Below, one piece after another: positions 19,282 to 27,727 of a stretch of 64,000 nt of DNA (its first letter is position 1; each line of letters begins with the position of its first letter). A program made the position numbers and the translations under genes. Location of the stretch: assembly GCF_020091585.1 (NCBI RefSeq), contig NZ_CP083582.1, positions 6,210,536 through 6,274,535 of the forward strand. Reading direction: 5' to 3'. The notes beneath the pieces are model-generated. The model did no database searches. It was given only the letters and a program-made list of their open reading frames with translations, and was not told the origin of the DNA. This DNA comes from Kovacikia minuta CCNUW1 (GTDB taxonomy: Bacteria; Cyanobacteriota; Cyanobacteriia; Leptolyngbyales; Leptolyngbyaceae).

Positions 19282-19492
19282 TTATTCCTTCCACCTTTCT
19301 TCATCGTATTCTACGTGAGTTAATACAGCCCGAATGTAAACCTTTTTTCGGTTATATAGCAGTCCTAAATCAGTTGTGAGATGGAGAGGCTTTGTGAGAA
19401 AGGATTCCGATGGAATCCTTTCTCACAATCCAAATAGGATCGCTGTAGTGAATTGCTGCAATGAGTCTAATCTTGTTGCCTCCAATAATGAA
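19282..19492 (-). pseudogene. higB-like toxin remnant split by an 85-bp repeat
   Basis: Two pieces of a HigB-type mRNA interferase are visible. Downstream of the repeat is YNRKKVYIRAVLTHVEYDEE followed by RWKE and the stop TAA that overlaps the higA-like ATG. Upstream of the repeat (19445-19492) is IIGGNKIRLIAAIHY, the segment that directly precedes it in the family. The 85-bp repeat at 19359-19443 sits between them, and the N-terminal half is missing, replaced by a repeat-rich stretch and a PIN fragment. It cannot be active. Confidence 0.65.
19359..19443. repeat. 85-bp palindromic repeat, copy 1
   Basis: It matches 60108-60191 in the opposite orientation. The interior is a strong hairpin: TTGTGAGAAAGGATTCC against GGAATCCTTTCTCACAA. 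The outer ends GCAGTCCT / AGGATCGC are partly inverted. It interrupts the higB-like fragment, so it is a mobile or formerly mobile miniature unit. Confidence 0.7.
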
Positions 19493-19857
19493 CGTCTCCG
19501 CTGCAAAGCAGACGGAGTATCACTTCGCTCCGCTCGCACGCTTCGCGGCTCGATTCCGCTCAACAGCGCCCTTGACGCTGTATGAGACGGACGCAGCAGA
19601 GCTGCGGGGAATTGACCCTCAGAGATTAAAGCATCCTCACAGGTGAGGAAGAAGTTTGCTTGAGCATAGCTAGCACATGCCACATGTAAAACATCTTTTG
19701 CTGAAAACTTATCTTGCTGAATGAATTTTTGGGCAAGAGCATAGATAGCGTTTTCCGGTGCAATTCTAATCTGACAAAGGGTAGAAAGCTCTAAAGCAAA
19801 TTCTTGTCGTTCTGGAAAGGGGCAAAGTAGCGTTTCGTCTTCATGCATAAACGACAC
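19423..19857 (-). pseudogene. PIN-domain toxin fragment fused to repeat sequence
   Basis: A 144-residue open frame. Only the first 80 or so residues (19620-19857) look like a protein: KFSAKDVLHVACASYAQANF followed by FLTCEDALISE is the C-terminal half of a PIN-like ribonuclease (the conserved KxxDxLHxACA and FxTCDD pattern). The N-terminal half with the first catalytic Asp is missing. The remainder (from about QFPAALLRPSH) is translated from a GC-rich repeat that also carries the higB fragment in another frame. It is a relic. Confidence 0.55.
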
Positions 19858-19931
19858 TAGAAAATAGAATCCAGGAGCCAGAATCCAGAATGGTTTCTCC
19901 TGATTCCTGACCGCTCACTCCTTCTGCCCTC

Positions 19932-20597
19932 TTACTTCTGTCCAATTGAAAGCTCAATAATTTTTGCCTGCACGGTTGTACCTTGAAGGTTTAACTGGGC
20001 AACTGAAACAGGCAATTTAAATCTTCGCGGTCCTGCGCTACCTGGATTTATTAACCTGGCAATATTTGATCTAGCATGAGCTGTAGGGTGCTGTTAGGCA
20101 TCGCCGTAACGCACCGCTAACCCACGCCTCGGTGCGTTACGCTGTCGCTAACAGCACCCTACGCAATCATGGCGCAATTCCAAAATATGTAGGAACAAAA
20201 GCTGCCGGGTTAATAGAAACAGGACACCATCACGCTCCTGAATCAGGGGTTTGTGGGAATGACCGCTGATGACAATGCGAACACCAGTCTCTTTTGGGTC
20301 AAACGTCAGTTCTTTAATGATGTGGAGAAGGTGAATCTGCACGTTCTCAATTTCAACGGTTTCAGATTCAGGAATGGTTTCTACCCACACCCCCTGATCG
20401 TTATTGCCACGCACCGCGATGGTAGGAGCGATCGCCTGCAAACCTTGCAGCACTTCTGGCTTACCAATGTCCCCCGCATGCAGGATCACCTGAGAGCCAG
20501 TTAACGCCTCGATCGCTTCAGGTCTCAGCATACCGTGGGTATCGGAGATGACACCTACTAACGTTCCCATTTCTTGCTGTTGACTACGATTAGCCAT
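19932..20597 (-). pseudogene. YfcE-type metallophosphoesterase, interrupted by a ~160-bp repeat
   Basis: The N-terminal part (start at 20597, or 20570 for MGTLVGVISDTHG) has the metallophosphoesterase motifs SDTHG, HAGDIG, GNND and GHSHKPL. After RDGVLF the frame enters the repeat at about 20214. Beyond the repeat the expected C-terminus resumes as LINPGSAGPRRFKLPVSVAQ and ends with TTVQAKIIELSIGQK at 19932. The ancestral enzyme was a small phosphodiesterase/phosphatase of the YfcE/MJ0936 type. The insertion removes the conserved C-terminal strand, so the gene is probably inactive. Confidence 0.85.
20051..20214. repeat. Interspersed ~160-bp repeat, copy 2, inside the phosphoesterase gene
   Basis: Boundaries are set by the interrupted gene and by identity to 1-152. 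The ends look like inverted repeats TTAACCTGGCA and (complement) TTAACCCGGCA, with TTAA at both junctions, compatible with a TTAA or TA target duplication. The interior is palindromic (GTAGGGTGCTG / CAGCACCCTAC). No coding sequence. Confidence 0.7.
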
Positions 20598-20612
20598 TGA
20601 TTTACAAACCAA

Positions 20613-20850
20613 TTTCTCTTCATCCTATCGCTCATTTTCAATCCCGGATCTCCGATTGAATCAAGGGTGCAGCAGATTGTGCGGGTAGGTTTTACAGCTA
20701 CAGGGGTTTTCAGATCAGTAACCCGCAGCCCTGTGAAGTGGGGTATGGGGTGTGGTTAATCTAAATGAAACCGGCTGTAAGTCATCACCTGTAAGAAGAT
20801 AAGAATAAACCCCACCGCTACCATTCTTTGTAATTTACTCAGGACAAGCC
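20613..20850. other. Divergent promoter region upstream of glpK
   Basis: Non-coding stretch between the phosphoesterase remnant and glpK. It contains a GGGGTATGGGGTGTGG repeat at about 20740-20757. No gene is seen. Confidence 0.4.
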
Positions 20851-22347
20851 ATGACGCAGTACATCCTCGCATTTGATCAAGGAACGACCAGTTCGCGGGC
20901 GATCGTGTTCGATCGTCAGGGCAACATTCTTTCCCTTGCCCAAAAAGAATTTCAGCAAATCTTTCCGCGATCAGGTTGGGTCGAACACGATGCAGATGAG
21001 ATCTGGTCTTCTCAAATCGGTGTTGCCAACGAGGCCCTGGCTAGAATTGGAATTGCAGCCAGTGACATCGCCGCGATCGGGATTACCAACCAGCGGGAAA
21101 CCACCATCGTTTGGGACAGAAAAACGGGGCGACCGATACACAACGCGATCGTCTGGCAGGATCGGCGCACCGCAGATTTTGCCGATCAACTGAAAGCAGC
21201 GGGGCATGAAACGCTTTTTCAGCGTAAAACAGGGTTGGTCATCGATGCCTACTTTAGCGGCACTAAACTGAAGTGGCTGTTGGATCATGTGCCAGGCGCG
21301 CGGGAGAAAGCCGATCGGGGTGAGCTTGCCTTTGGTACCGTGGATAGCTGGTTAATTTGGAAGTTAACCCAGGGGGAGTTGCACCTTACGGATGTCAGCA
21401 ATGCCTGCCGCACCCTGCTTTACAACATCCATCGGGGCGATTGGGATGATGAACTGCTCAACCTGCTGGAGATTCCCCGGAGCATGCTACCGGAGGTTCG
21501 CAGTTCTTCTGAGGTATATGGGCAAACTGCCGCAGGGTTATTTGGCGCTCAAGTGGCGATCGCAGGAATTGCCGGAGACCAACAGGCAGCCACCTTTGGT
21601 CAGGCTTGCCACCAAACCGGGATGGCAAAGAATACCTATGGAACAGGCTGTTTTATGCTACTTAACACGGGCGAAAACCCGATCGCCTCTGACCATAAGC
21701 TACTCACGACAGTGGCATGGCGGTTGAATGGGCACGTCAACTACGCCCTGGAAGGAAGTGTATTTATCGCAGGAGCAGTGGTGCAATGGTTGCGCGATGG
21801 TCTGGGTATCATCAACCACAGTGAAGAGGTCGAACCTCTGGCTTGCCGTGTGGCTGATAACGGGGGGGTATATTTTGTGCCTGCCTTCGTCGGGTTAGGT
21901 GCGCCCTACTGGGATAGCTATGCGCGGGGCGCGATCGTGGGTCTCTCTCGCGGTTCAACCGCTGCCCATATTGCCCGTGCCGCCCTGGAAAGTATTGCGT
22001 ATCAAACCGCCGATGTCCTTGATGCGATGCGGCAGGATGCAAAATTGGAGTTGTCAGAATTGCGCGTCGATGGGGGTGCCTCTCGGAATGACTCGTTGAT
22101 GCAGTTTCAAGCCGATGTGTTAGGGGTGCCTGTGGTGCGTCCCAAAGTGACGGAAACCACCGCTTTAGGAGCCGCTTACCTGGCAGGTCTAGCGGTGGGC
22201 TACTGGAAAAGCAAACAGGAAATCGTCCAACTGTGGCAAATGGACAAGCGATTTGAACCAACCATCAGCGCAGACCAGCGGCAAAGTTTGCGCGATGGCT
22301 GGCAGCAGGCAGTGGGGCAAGCGCAATATAAAAAGGATGAAGGATAA
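20851..22347 (+). CDS. glpK: Glycerol kinase
   Basis: 498 residues, the normal length for GlpK of the FGGY kinase family. The N-terminus [15 protein letters not shown] is the phosphate-binding loop; [17 protein letters not shown] and the C-terminal FGGY signature region ([19 protein letters not shown]) are intact. It phosphorylates glycerol with ATP to glycerol-3-phosphate. With glpD 0.9 kb downstream on the same strand it would feed glycerol into glycolysis as dihydroxyacetone phosphate. No glycerol facilitator gene is in the window. Confidence 0.96.
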   Translation: MTQYILAFDQGTTSSRAIVFDRQGNILSLAQKEFQQIFPRSGWVEHDADEIWSSQIGVANEALARIGIAASDIAAIGITNQRETTIVWDRKTGRPIHNAIVWQDRRTADFADQLKAAGHETLFQRKTGLVIDAYFSGTKLKWLLDHVPGAREKADRGELAFGTVDSWLIWKLTQGELHLTDVSNACRTLLYNIHRGDWDDELLNLLEIPRSMLPEVRSSSEVYGQTAAGLFGAQVAIAGIAGDQQAATFGQACHQTGMAKNTYGTGCFMLLNTGENPIASDHKLLTTVAWRLNGHVNYALEGSVFIAGAVVQWLRDGLGIINHSEEVEPLACRVADNGGVYFVPAFVGLGAPYWDSYARGAIVGLSRGSTAAHIARAALESIAYQTADVLDAMRQDAKLELSELRVDGGASRNDSLMQFQADVLGVPVVRPKVTETTALGAAYLAGLAVGYWKSKQEIVQLWQMDKRFEPTISADQRQSLRDGWQQAVGQAQYKKDEG

Positions 22348-22489
22348 GGAGTAAACGAGTTGGCAACCAGGCTAAAGGAGTAAGTAAATTGCTCGATTGC
22401 TGATTAATTCTAGACACACGACCGATTCTCAGGTTCCTACCTATAATGAAGAGTAGTTCTGATCTAAAATATTCAGCCTGCTGCCTGCA

Positions 22490-22816
22490 ATGACACTGAA
22501 AGAGCTACAACCTCAACTTTTAGCCTTGTCTATGGAGGAAAAGGCGCAGGCAATTCAGATTCTAGCAGCGAGTTTGAGCAATGTATGGATTGGCATTGAG
22601 AAAACACCGGGTGTAATGGGGGGCGATGCTTGTATTCGCCAGACTCGAATTCCAGTTTGGCTATTGGTGAGTTTGCACAATCAAGGAGCCAGTGAAGCCT
22701 ATTTGTTAGAAGATTACCCGATACTGACTGCTGCTGACTTGGTGAACGCCTGGCTATACGCAGAGGCATACCCTGAAGAGATTAAAGCTGCGATCGCACG
22801 GCAAGAGGCAGCTTAG
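22490..22816 (+). CDS. DUF433-family antitoxin
   Basis: 108 residues. The C-terminal 70 residues match the DUF433 winged-helix antitoxin pattern: TPGVMGGDACIRQTRIPVWL (binds DNA), then LEDYPILTAADLVNAWLYAE. The N-terminal 35 residues (MTLKELQPQLLALSMEEKAQ) are the helical extension common in cyanobacterial members. The stop lies two bases before the GTG start of the next gene, the typical toxin-antitoxin pairing. It probably represses its own operon. Confidence 0.88.
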   Translation: MTLKELQPQLLALSMEEKAQAIQILAASLSNVWIGIEKTPGVMGGDACIRQTRIPVWLLVSLHNQGASEAYLLEDYPILTAADLVNAWLYAEAYPEEIKAAIARQEAA

Positions 22817-22818
22817 AC

Positions 22819-23166
22819 GTGGCACGGCTCTATGCTGATGAGGGATTTCCCAGGGTAGTTACAGAGCTACTGCGTCAATTAGGTCACAATATGCTGACAG
22901 CACAAGAAGCAGGGCAGGCTAATCAGCGAATTCCTGATGATCAAGTGCTTGCGTTTGCCACAGATCAGGGGCGGGCAGTACTGACCATCAATCGAGATGA
23001 TTTTATTCGCTTGCACCGAACGAGTACAAATCATGCAGGCATCATTGTTTGCACAGAAGATTTGGATCGGCAACGATTAGCCACTCAGATTCATGAAGCA
23101 ATTGTGGCTGAAGAATCTCTAACTGGAAAGTTAATCCGCATCAATCGTCCATCTGCTGAAAGATAA
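22819..23166 (+). CDS. DUF5615-family PIN-like toxin
   Basis: 115 residues from a GTG start. The N-terminal LYADEGFPRVVTELLRQLGH carries the first conserved acidic residues of the DUF5615/Mut7-C PIN-like fold, and PDDQVLAFATDQGRAVLTIN plus DDFIRLH the second group. Proteins of this type are the predicted ribonuclease partner of DUF433 antitoxins. The position two bases after the antitoxin stop indicates translational coupling. The pair sits between glpK and glpD. Activity is inferred from family. Confidence 0.87.
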   Translation: MARLYADEGFPRVVTELLRQLGHNMLTAQEAGQANQRIPDDQVLAFATDQGRAVLTINRDDFIRLHRTSTNHAGIIVCTEDLDRQRLATQIHEAIVAEESLTGKLIRINRPSAER

Positions 23167-23272
23167 AATCAGGAATTGAGAATTAAGAATTAGGAGTTTT
23201 GAGTTTTGAAATGGGTAATGGGTAATGGGTAATGAATTTTCTCCTCCACCTCCCCCATCTCCCTCTCCCCCC

Positions 23273-24838
23273 ATGCCTTCCCCTCTATCACGAGAAACCA
23301 TGCTCGCCATTTTGCGCCAAACTGACGAGTGGGAAGTGATCGTCATTGGCGGTGGGGCAACTGGGCTGGGAACAGCGGTTGAAGCAGCCAGTCGTGGCTA
23401 CAAGACCCTGCTGTTGGAGAAATATGACTTCTCGAAGGGCGCCTCCAGTCGATCGACGAAGCTGATTCATGGAGGGGTAAGGTATCTGGCTCAGGGCAAC
23501 CTGCAACTGGTACGGGAAGCCTTGCACGAACGTGCCGTGTTACGTCGCAATGCCCCCCACCTGGTTAAGGATCTGTCCTTCGTCGTACCTGGTTATGCCT
23601 GGTGGTCACAGCTTTATTACGGTGCCGGGTTGAAACTATATGACTTGCTATCAGGACGATCGAGCCTGGGTGCGAGTCGCTTTTTGAATGCCCAAGATAC
23701 CCTGGAGCGGATACCCACCCTGAATCGGCAGGGGTTACGGGGCAGTATTGTTTACCACGATGGGCAATTTGATGATGCGCGGTTGGCAATTACGTTAATG
23801 CGGACTTTGGTTGCTCTGGGAGGGGTGGCGCTCAACTATGCACCCGCGATCGATTTAGTCAAAACCGCAGGAAAGGTAACTGGCGTGCAGGCGCAGGATG
23901 CCGAAACGGGAGAGACATTTGATCTCAAAGGCAAAATCGTGATCAATGCTACAGGAATTTTTGTCGATGCGGTTCGTCGCCTGGATGATCCAGTGGCTCC
24001 AGATATGCTGTCCCTCAGTCAGGGGGTGCATGTTGTGGTAGACGAGCGGTTCCTTCCCGGAGGCAATGCCATCCTGATTCCTAAAACGGACGATGGGCGG
24101 GTACTATTTGCCCTGCCCTGGCACGGTAAGACCCTGCTTGGAACAACCGATACCCCGGTAGATCAACCGGAGTACGAACCCCGTCCGTTGAAACAAGAGA
24201 TCGACTTTATTCTGGAAACCGCTGCCCAATATCTCAGCCCTGCTCCCGATCGATCAGACGTGCGGAGTGTGTTTGTCGGGCAACGTCCGCTAGTCAAAAC
24301 AAAAGACATGCGATCAACTGCCACCCTTTCCCGCGAGCACACCATTCGGATCTCTGATTCGGGGTTGCTCACCATTACTGGGGGCAAATGGACGACCTAT
24401 CGCAAAATGGGTGAGGACGCGATCGATCAAGCAGTACAACAGGGCAAATTGCCGCAACGAGCCTCTGTAACCCAAACCCTGAGGCTGCATGGTTGGACTG
24501 AATCCCCGATGGCAGCCCCTCTGGATGTTTATGGCAGCGACGCCAGCAGAGTTCAGCAACTGCCAGGAGCGGACAACCTGCTCCATTCCCGCCTACCCTA
24601 CTCGGAGGCTGAGGTGCGCTGGGCAGCCCGCTATGAAATGGCTCGCACCGTAGAAGATGTATTGTCGCGCAGAACCCGATCGCTCCTGCTAGATGCCGCT
24701 GCCAGCATGGAGGCTGCCCCCAGAGTCGCAGCGATCCTGGCAGAAGAATTTGGGCGCGGTGAAATATGGCAACAGGAGCAGGTCGCCGCCTACCGATCGC
24801 TGGCGATCGGCTACCTGCTAAAGCATCCCGAAGTATAG
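23273..24838 (+). CDS. glpD: Glycerol-3-phosphate dehydrogenase (FAD)
   Basis: About 521 residues. FAD-binding dinucleotide fold VIVIGGGATGLGTAVEAASR at the N-terminus, then GASSRSTKLIHGGVRYL, the signature of GlpD/GlpO enzymes, and GKWTTYRKMGEDA near the C-terminal domain. It oxidises glycerol-3-phosphate to dihydroxyacetone phosphate and passes electrons to quinone at the membrane. An upstream in-frame ATG (23225) would add MGNEFSPPPPPSPSPP, which is translated from a pyrimidine-rich repeat; 23273 or 23300 is more likely. Confidence 0.95.
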   Translation: MPSPLSRETMLAILRQTDEWEVIVIGGGATGLGTAVEAASRGYKTLLLEKYDFSKGASSRSTKLIHGGVRYLAQGNLQLVREALHERAVLRRNAPHLVKDLSFVVPGYAWWSQLYYGAGLKLYDLLSGRSSLGASRFLNAQDTLERIPTLNRQGLRGSIVYHDGQFDDARLAITLMRTLVALGGVALNYAPAIDLVKTAGKVTGVQAQDAETGETFDLKGKIVINATGIFVDAVRRLDDPVAPDMLSLSQGVHVVVDERFLPGGNAILIPKTDDGRVLFALPWHGKTLLGTTDTPVDQPEYEPRPLKQEIDFILETAAQYLSPAPDRSDVRSVFVGQRPLVKTKDMRSTATLSREHTIRISDSGLLTITGGKWTTYRKMGEDAIDQAVQQGKLPQRASVTQTLRLHGWTESPMAAPLDVYGSDASRVQQLPGADNLLHSRLPYSEAEVRWAARYEMARTVEDVLSRRTRSLLLDAAASMEAAPRVAAILAEEFGRGEIWQQEQVAAYRSLAIGYLLKHPEV

Positions 24839-24919
24839 AATCAGATATTGCCGCTACTTGCCGGGAAAATTGATACACTGGCGACACCGAGAAGGTTTTT
24901 TCCAACGTGGGTAATCCCG

Positions 24920-25678
24920 ATGACAGCCATTACAACCCCGCCCACTCAGATTAATTACCCCAGCAGCGATGGTGAACCTGTGGCGGAAACCTATGATCAT
25001 TTCTATGTCTTACTCTGTACCTTAGAAGTTCTGCGGCAATATCTGAAAGGTCAGCAGGCAACGGTTTTGGGCAATCAATTTCTTTACTATGCTCAGGGGT
25101 TTCCCAAATTGCGAGTTGCCCCCGATGTGATGGTGATTTTTGATGTGGAACCTGGTGGACGGGATAATTACAAGCTCTGGGAGGAGGGGCAGGTACCCAG
25201 AGTCATTTTTGAAATGACTTCACGGGGCACTAAAGACCAGGATGTGGGCTTCAAGAAAGGATTATATGAACAGCTAGAAGTACAGGAATACTGGCTATTT
25301 GACCCTAAGGGAGAATGGTTGGAGGGACAGTTACAGGGCTACCGGTTGCAGGGAGAAACGTATGTTCCTATCTCCGATCGGCGCAGTCATGCCTTGCAAT
25401 TGCGACTCGAAATTGAGGACAAATTAATTGCCTTCTACCGGGAAGATACAGGCGAAAAGTTGTTGTTGCCCGATGAGTTAGCCGCAAACCTGCAAACTGA
25501 AACGCAACGTCGCCTGGAAGCTGAACAACAGGCAGAACAGGAATCCCAACGGGCAGAACAGGAATCCCAACGGGCAGAACAGGAACGCCAGCGGGCAGAG
25601 CAAGAACGTCAGCGGGCAGATGATTTAGCCACGATGCTGGAACGTTACCAATCTCAATTTGGCGAATTGCCAGAGTAG
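24920..25678 (+). CDS. Uma2-family (DUF820) endonuclease-like protein
   Basis: About 252 residues from the ATG at 24920; an upstream TTG at 24848 is in frame but unlikely. The core has the DUF820/Uma2 restriction-endonuclease-like pattern: VAPDVMVIFDV, then VIFEMTSRGTKDQDVGFKKG and YEQLEVQEYWLFDP, giving the D-(E/Q)-x-x fold core. The C-terminus is a charged coiled coil made of repeated AEQESQR/AEQERQR heptads. These proteins are very abundant in cyanobacteria and their function is unproven. It probably has its own promoter. Confidence 0.88.
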   Translation: MTAITTPPTQINYPSSDGEPVAETYDHFYVLLCTLEVLRQYLKGQQATVLGNQFLYYAQGFPKLRVAPDVMVIFDVEPGGRDNYKLWEEGQVPRVIFEMTSRGTKDQDVGFKKGLYEQLEVQEYWLFDPKGEWLEGQLQGYRLQGETYVPISDRRSHALQLRLEIEDKLIAFYREDTGEKLLLPDELAANLQTETQRRLEAEQQAEQESQRAEQESQRAEQERQRAEQERQRADDLATMLERYQSQFGELPE

Positions 25679-25687
25679 ACCCCGATT

Positions 25688-25820
25688 AAGTCTGCGTTCC
25701 AAACTCTTCTGGATCAATCCCATGATTCACCCAGCGAACGGCTTCTCTCGCAGAAATGATCTCTGACGGCACACGTAGCACATGTCTTGTTCAGGTGTCA
25801 GTTTTTCAATCTTTGCCATC
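25688..25820 (-). pseudogene. Short remnant of a larger cyanobacterial protein (DUF6745-like)
   Basis: On the minus strand, MAKIEKLTPEQ (start at about 25820) looks like the N-terminus of a common cyanobacterial protein, and a shifted frame a few dozen bases on reads VPSEIISAREAVRWVNHGID followed by PEEFGTQT and a stop at about 25688, which looks like the C-terminus of the same kind of protein. The whole middle is missing. The family name is a recollection and is uncertain. Confidence 0.4.
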
Positions 25821-25976
25821 GGTACGCTGCAATCTGATTAGCCAGAGTTTACCCATCTGACTCAAGCTGATCCACTAATTTCTGCAAATTCTCATAAAAC
25901 TCCACTGGACGCAGATCAACCTGGCAACTCAAAGATATATCCTGGCGCTTCCGTGCAGCAACTAATCAGCTTGCAG

Positions 25977-26315
25977 CTAGAGATACAAAACCATTCTCAA
26001 ACCCTCATCGACTTCCTCCTGTAGATAGTCAGGTAGTGAACCGATACGTTCAGTTAGAGAAGTTTTATCGATCGTGAAAATCTGAGATACATTCGCGACA
26101 GAAGCTTTAGGTAAACCTGATACTTCACGAGGTAACAACACATTACCTGGTGCTTCTGCTAACTGAGTATTCGAAGTGATGATGACAACAATGACCGTAT
26201 TGATACGGCTTTGTGTAAATACATCAGCTTGAATCACTAAGACAGGACGACGATATCCCGGTTCCGAACCTACCGGGTCGGGAAGATCCGCCCACCAAAT
26301 TTCTCCCCGTTGCAT
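25977..26315 (-). CDS. MazF/PemK-family mRNA interferase toxin
   Basis: About 112 residues from the ATG at 26315. MQRGEIWWADLPDP, then GYRRPVLVIQAD and the C-terminal ASVANVSQIFTIDKTSL form the standard MazF barrel pattern with the conserved Arg and Thr/Ser surface residues. It would cleave single-stranded RNA at specific sites. The start overlaps the antitoxin stop as TGATG, the hallmark of a coupled toxin-antitoxin operon. Confidence 0.92.
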   Translation of the reverse strand: MQRGEIWWADLPDPVGSEPGYRRPVLVIQADVFTQSRINTVIVVIITSNTQLAEAPGNVLLPREVSGLPKASVANVSQIFTIDKTSLTERIGSLPDYLQEEVDEGLRMVLYL

Positions 26316-26551
26316 CACCAATCCTCGTGAGGCAGGGAGATAAACTGCATCTTTGCCATCACTGGATCTAACTCAGAAGACTCTTTAGAGTAAACTTGGT
26401 TCAGTTTATGCAAAATTTGATTGCGGTTGTGCTTTTTTAGATAAGCTTTTAGCGCTTTTGTATAAAGTTCACTGCGGGACAAGCCCAACTGCTGAGCGAG
26501 TGCTTCTGCTTCTTCAAATACTGAGTCTGGCAGCGAAATCGCAGTTTTCAT
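26315..26551 (-). CDS. Ribbon-helix-helix antitoxin of the MazF pair
   Basis: About 78 residues. The N-terminal MKTAISLPDSVFEEAEALAQ followed by LGLSRSELYTKALKAYLKKH is a MetJ/Arc-type ribbon-helix-helix DNA-binding domain. The acidic C-terminus should wrap the toxin. AAGG five bases before the ATG at 26551 supports that start over the GTG at 26557. It presumably represses its own promoter in the 200-base gap to the HEAT-repeat gene. Confidence 0.88.
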   Translation of the reverse strand: MKTAISLPDSVFEEAEALAQQLGLSRSELYTKALKAYLKKHNRNQILHKLNQVYSKESSELDPVMAKMQFISLPHEDW

Positions 26552-26764
26552 AATCACCTTAGCTGCAAGTCCTACTCTTCAAGTTATACCTTGGTTATAC
26601 CAAGCCGTCAAAAGCAACAATACTCTGGCTACTGCTTTAGGATGAAGAAGAAATGTATCTCTTCTAAAATTATTTTCTACTAAAAACAAATCCTGCAATT
26701 CAATTCTACCCGCATCTTTGGGTTGGGAGCGAACGGCTAACCCGCTGTGCGGTAAAGTGACAAT

Positions 26765-27523
26765 ATGTATGATGATGATGATCTAACCCTGCTTGATATT
26801 GATGCGGATCTAGAAAGTCCCCTAGATCACATGGAACCTGTGGATGCCGAGTCGGAGGAACCGAAGCCCGACCCGGAGGAAATGTTGCCGTTGCTGGAAT
26901 CGCAGGAGACGAATCAACGGATGCTGGCAGCGCGGGCATTTTGTGAACTTCAGGACGATCGCGCCATTCCCCACCTGATTCGCCTGCTGACCGATCCCTG
27001 TCCCCTGGTACGGGTGAGTGCCGCCTACGCGCTGGGACGCAACCCCAGCACCGATGCGGTGGAGCCATTGATTCAGCAGTATGGCAAAGATTGGAATGGG
27101 TACGTCCGCAAGGGGGTCGTTTGGGCACTGGGCAACTGCCACGATCGCCGCTCCCTGGAAACTCTGATCGACGCCCTTAAAACGGATATTTCCGCTGTGC
27201 GCCTGTGGGCAGCCAGTTCCCTGGCGCAGATGGCAGCGGTGGGGTATGAGGCGGTGATTGCTGCCATTCCGCGCTTAATTGAAGCCATGCGGCAAGATCC
27301 GGTGGCGGCGGTGCGGAGCAACTGTGCCTGGTCAATCGGGCAATTGTGCCGAGAGCTGCCATCCAATGTGGTCTACGCGACCGCGATCGATGCGCTGATC
27401 GAAACGTTTGTGGAGGATGAGGAACTGGGCGTGCGGGAAGATGCTAAATCCGCTATGTTGAAGCTAGGCGACCCACGCGGGTTGCAATTAATTGAGGATC
27501 TGGAACGGGAAGGATTTCTTTAG
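26765..27523 (+). CDS. HEAT-repeat (PBS lyase-type) protein
   Basis: 252 residues. An acidic N-terminal tail (MYDDDDLTLLDIDADLES) is followed by about six HEAT-like repeats, each with an A-x-x-A-L-G type helix pair (PLVRVSAAYALGRNPSTDAV; GYVRKGVVWALGNCHDRRSL). In cyanobacteria such proteins include phycobilin lyases (CpcE/F type), but this acidic-tailed form is not an obvious lyase and could be a scaffold protein. It is followed 21 bases later by the DUF3096 gene, so the two may be co-transcribed. Confidence 0.85.
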   Translation: MYDDDDLTLLDIDADLESPLDHMEPVDAESEEPKPDPEEMLPLLESQETNQRMLAARAFCELQDDRAIPHLIRLLTDPCPLVRVSAAYALGRNPSTDAVEPLIQQYGKDWNGYVRKGVVWALGNCHDRRSLETLIDALKTDISAVRLWAASSLAQMAAVGYEAVIAAIPRLIEAMRQDPVAAVRSNCAWSIGQLCRELPSNVVYATAIDALIETFVEDEELGVREDAKSAMLKLGDPRGLQLIEDLEREGFL

Positions 27524-27544
27524 TTCCCTACAAGGAGGTGAGCC

Positions 27545-27727
27545 ATGCTCAACTACCTATTTCTTGCCCAACAGGCGGCTGTCGTTGATATAAATTTCAG
27601 GCTCAACGGAATCGTTGCTCTGATTGCAGGCATCCTGATTCTGCTCATCCCCCGCCTGCTCAACTACATTATTGCTTTCTACCTGATCCTGATCGGATTG
27701 GTGCAGGTATTTAATGTGCGGATTTGA
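27545..27727 (+). CDS. DUF3096 small membrane protein
   Basis: 60 residues. Two hydrophobic segments: GIVALIAGILILLIPRLLNY and IIAFYLILIGLVQVF. This is the DUF3096 pattern, a widespread tiny inner-membrane protein with no known role. AAGGAGGTG ten bases upstream of the ATG is a strong ribosome-binding site. Its 3' end overlaps the 3' end of the convergent flavoprotein gene by 17 bases. Confidence 0.85.
   Translation: MLNYLFLAQQAAVVDINFRLNGIVALIAGILILLIPRLLNYIIAFYLILIGLVQVFNVRI

Larger units (their letters stand above)
17954..19282 (-). pseudogene. higA-like antitoxin gene, broken by IS630 and a frameshift
   Basis: The start ATG (19280-19282) overlaps the stop of the higB-like fragment as TAATG. 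Read with one T removed from GCATTGG near 19246, it gives MQSLNLDKTIQA then WSSIAETVFVPHIEQEYEH, LVELL. The frame stops at the TA of IS630 copy 1 and resumes exactly on the other side (18051 downward) as DSLIDQVGEDETHPLAS, then diverges to a stop at 17954. This pattern fits the antitoxin that accompanies HigB-type toxins in cyanobacteria. It has at least two lesions and is not functional. The family assignment comes from memory of such proteins. Confidence 0.6.

Noticed and set aside
21812-22261. A 149-residue minus-strand frame in glpK
   Set aside because: Shadow of glpK; no similarity to any family I recognise.
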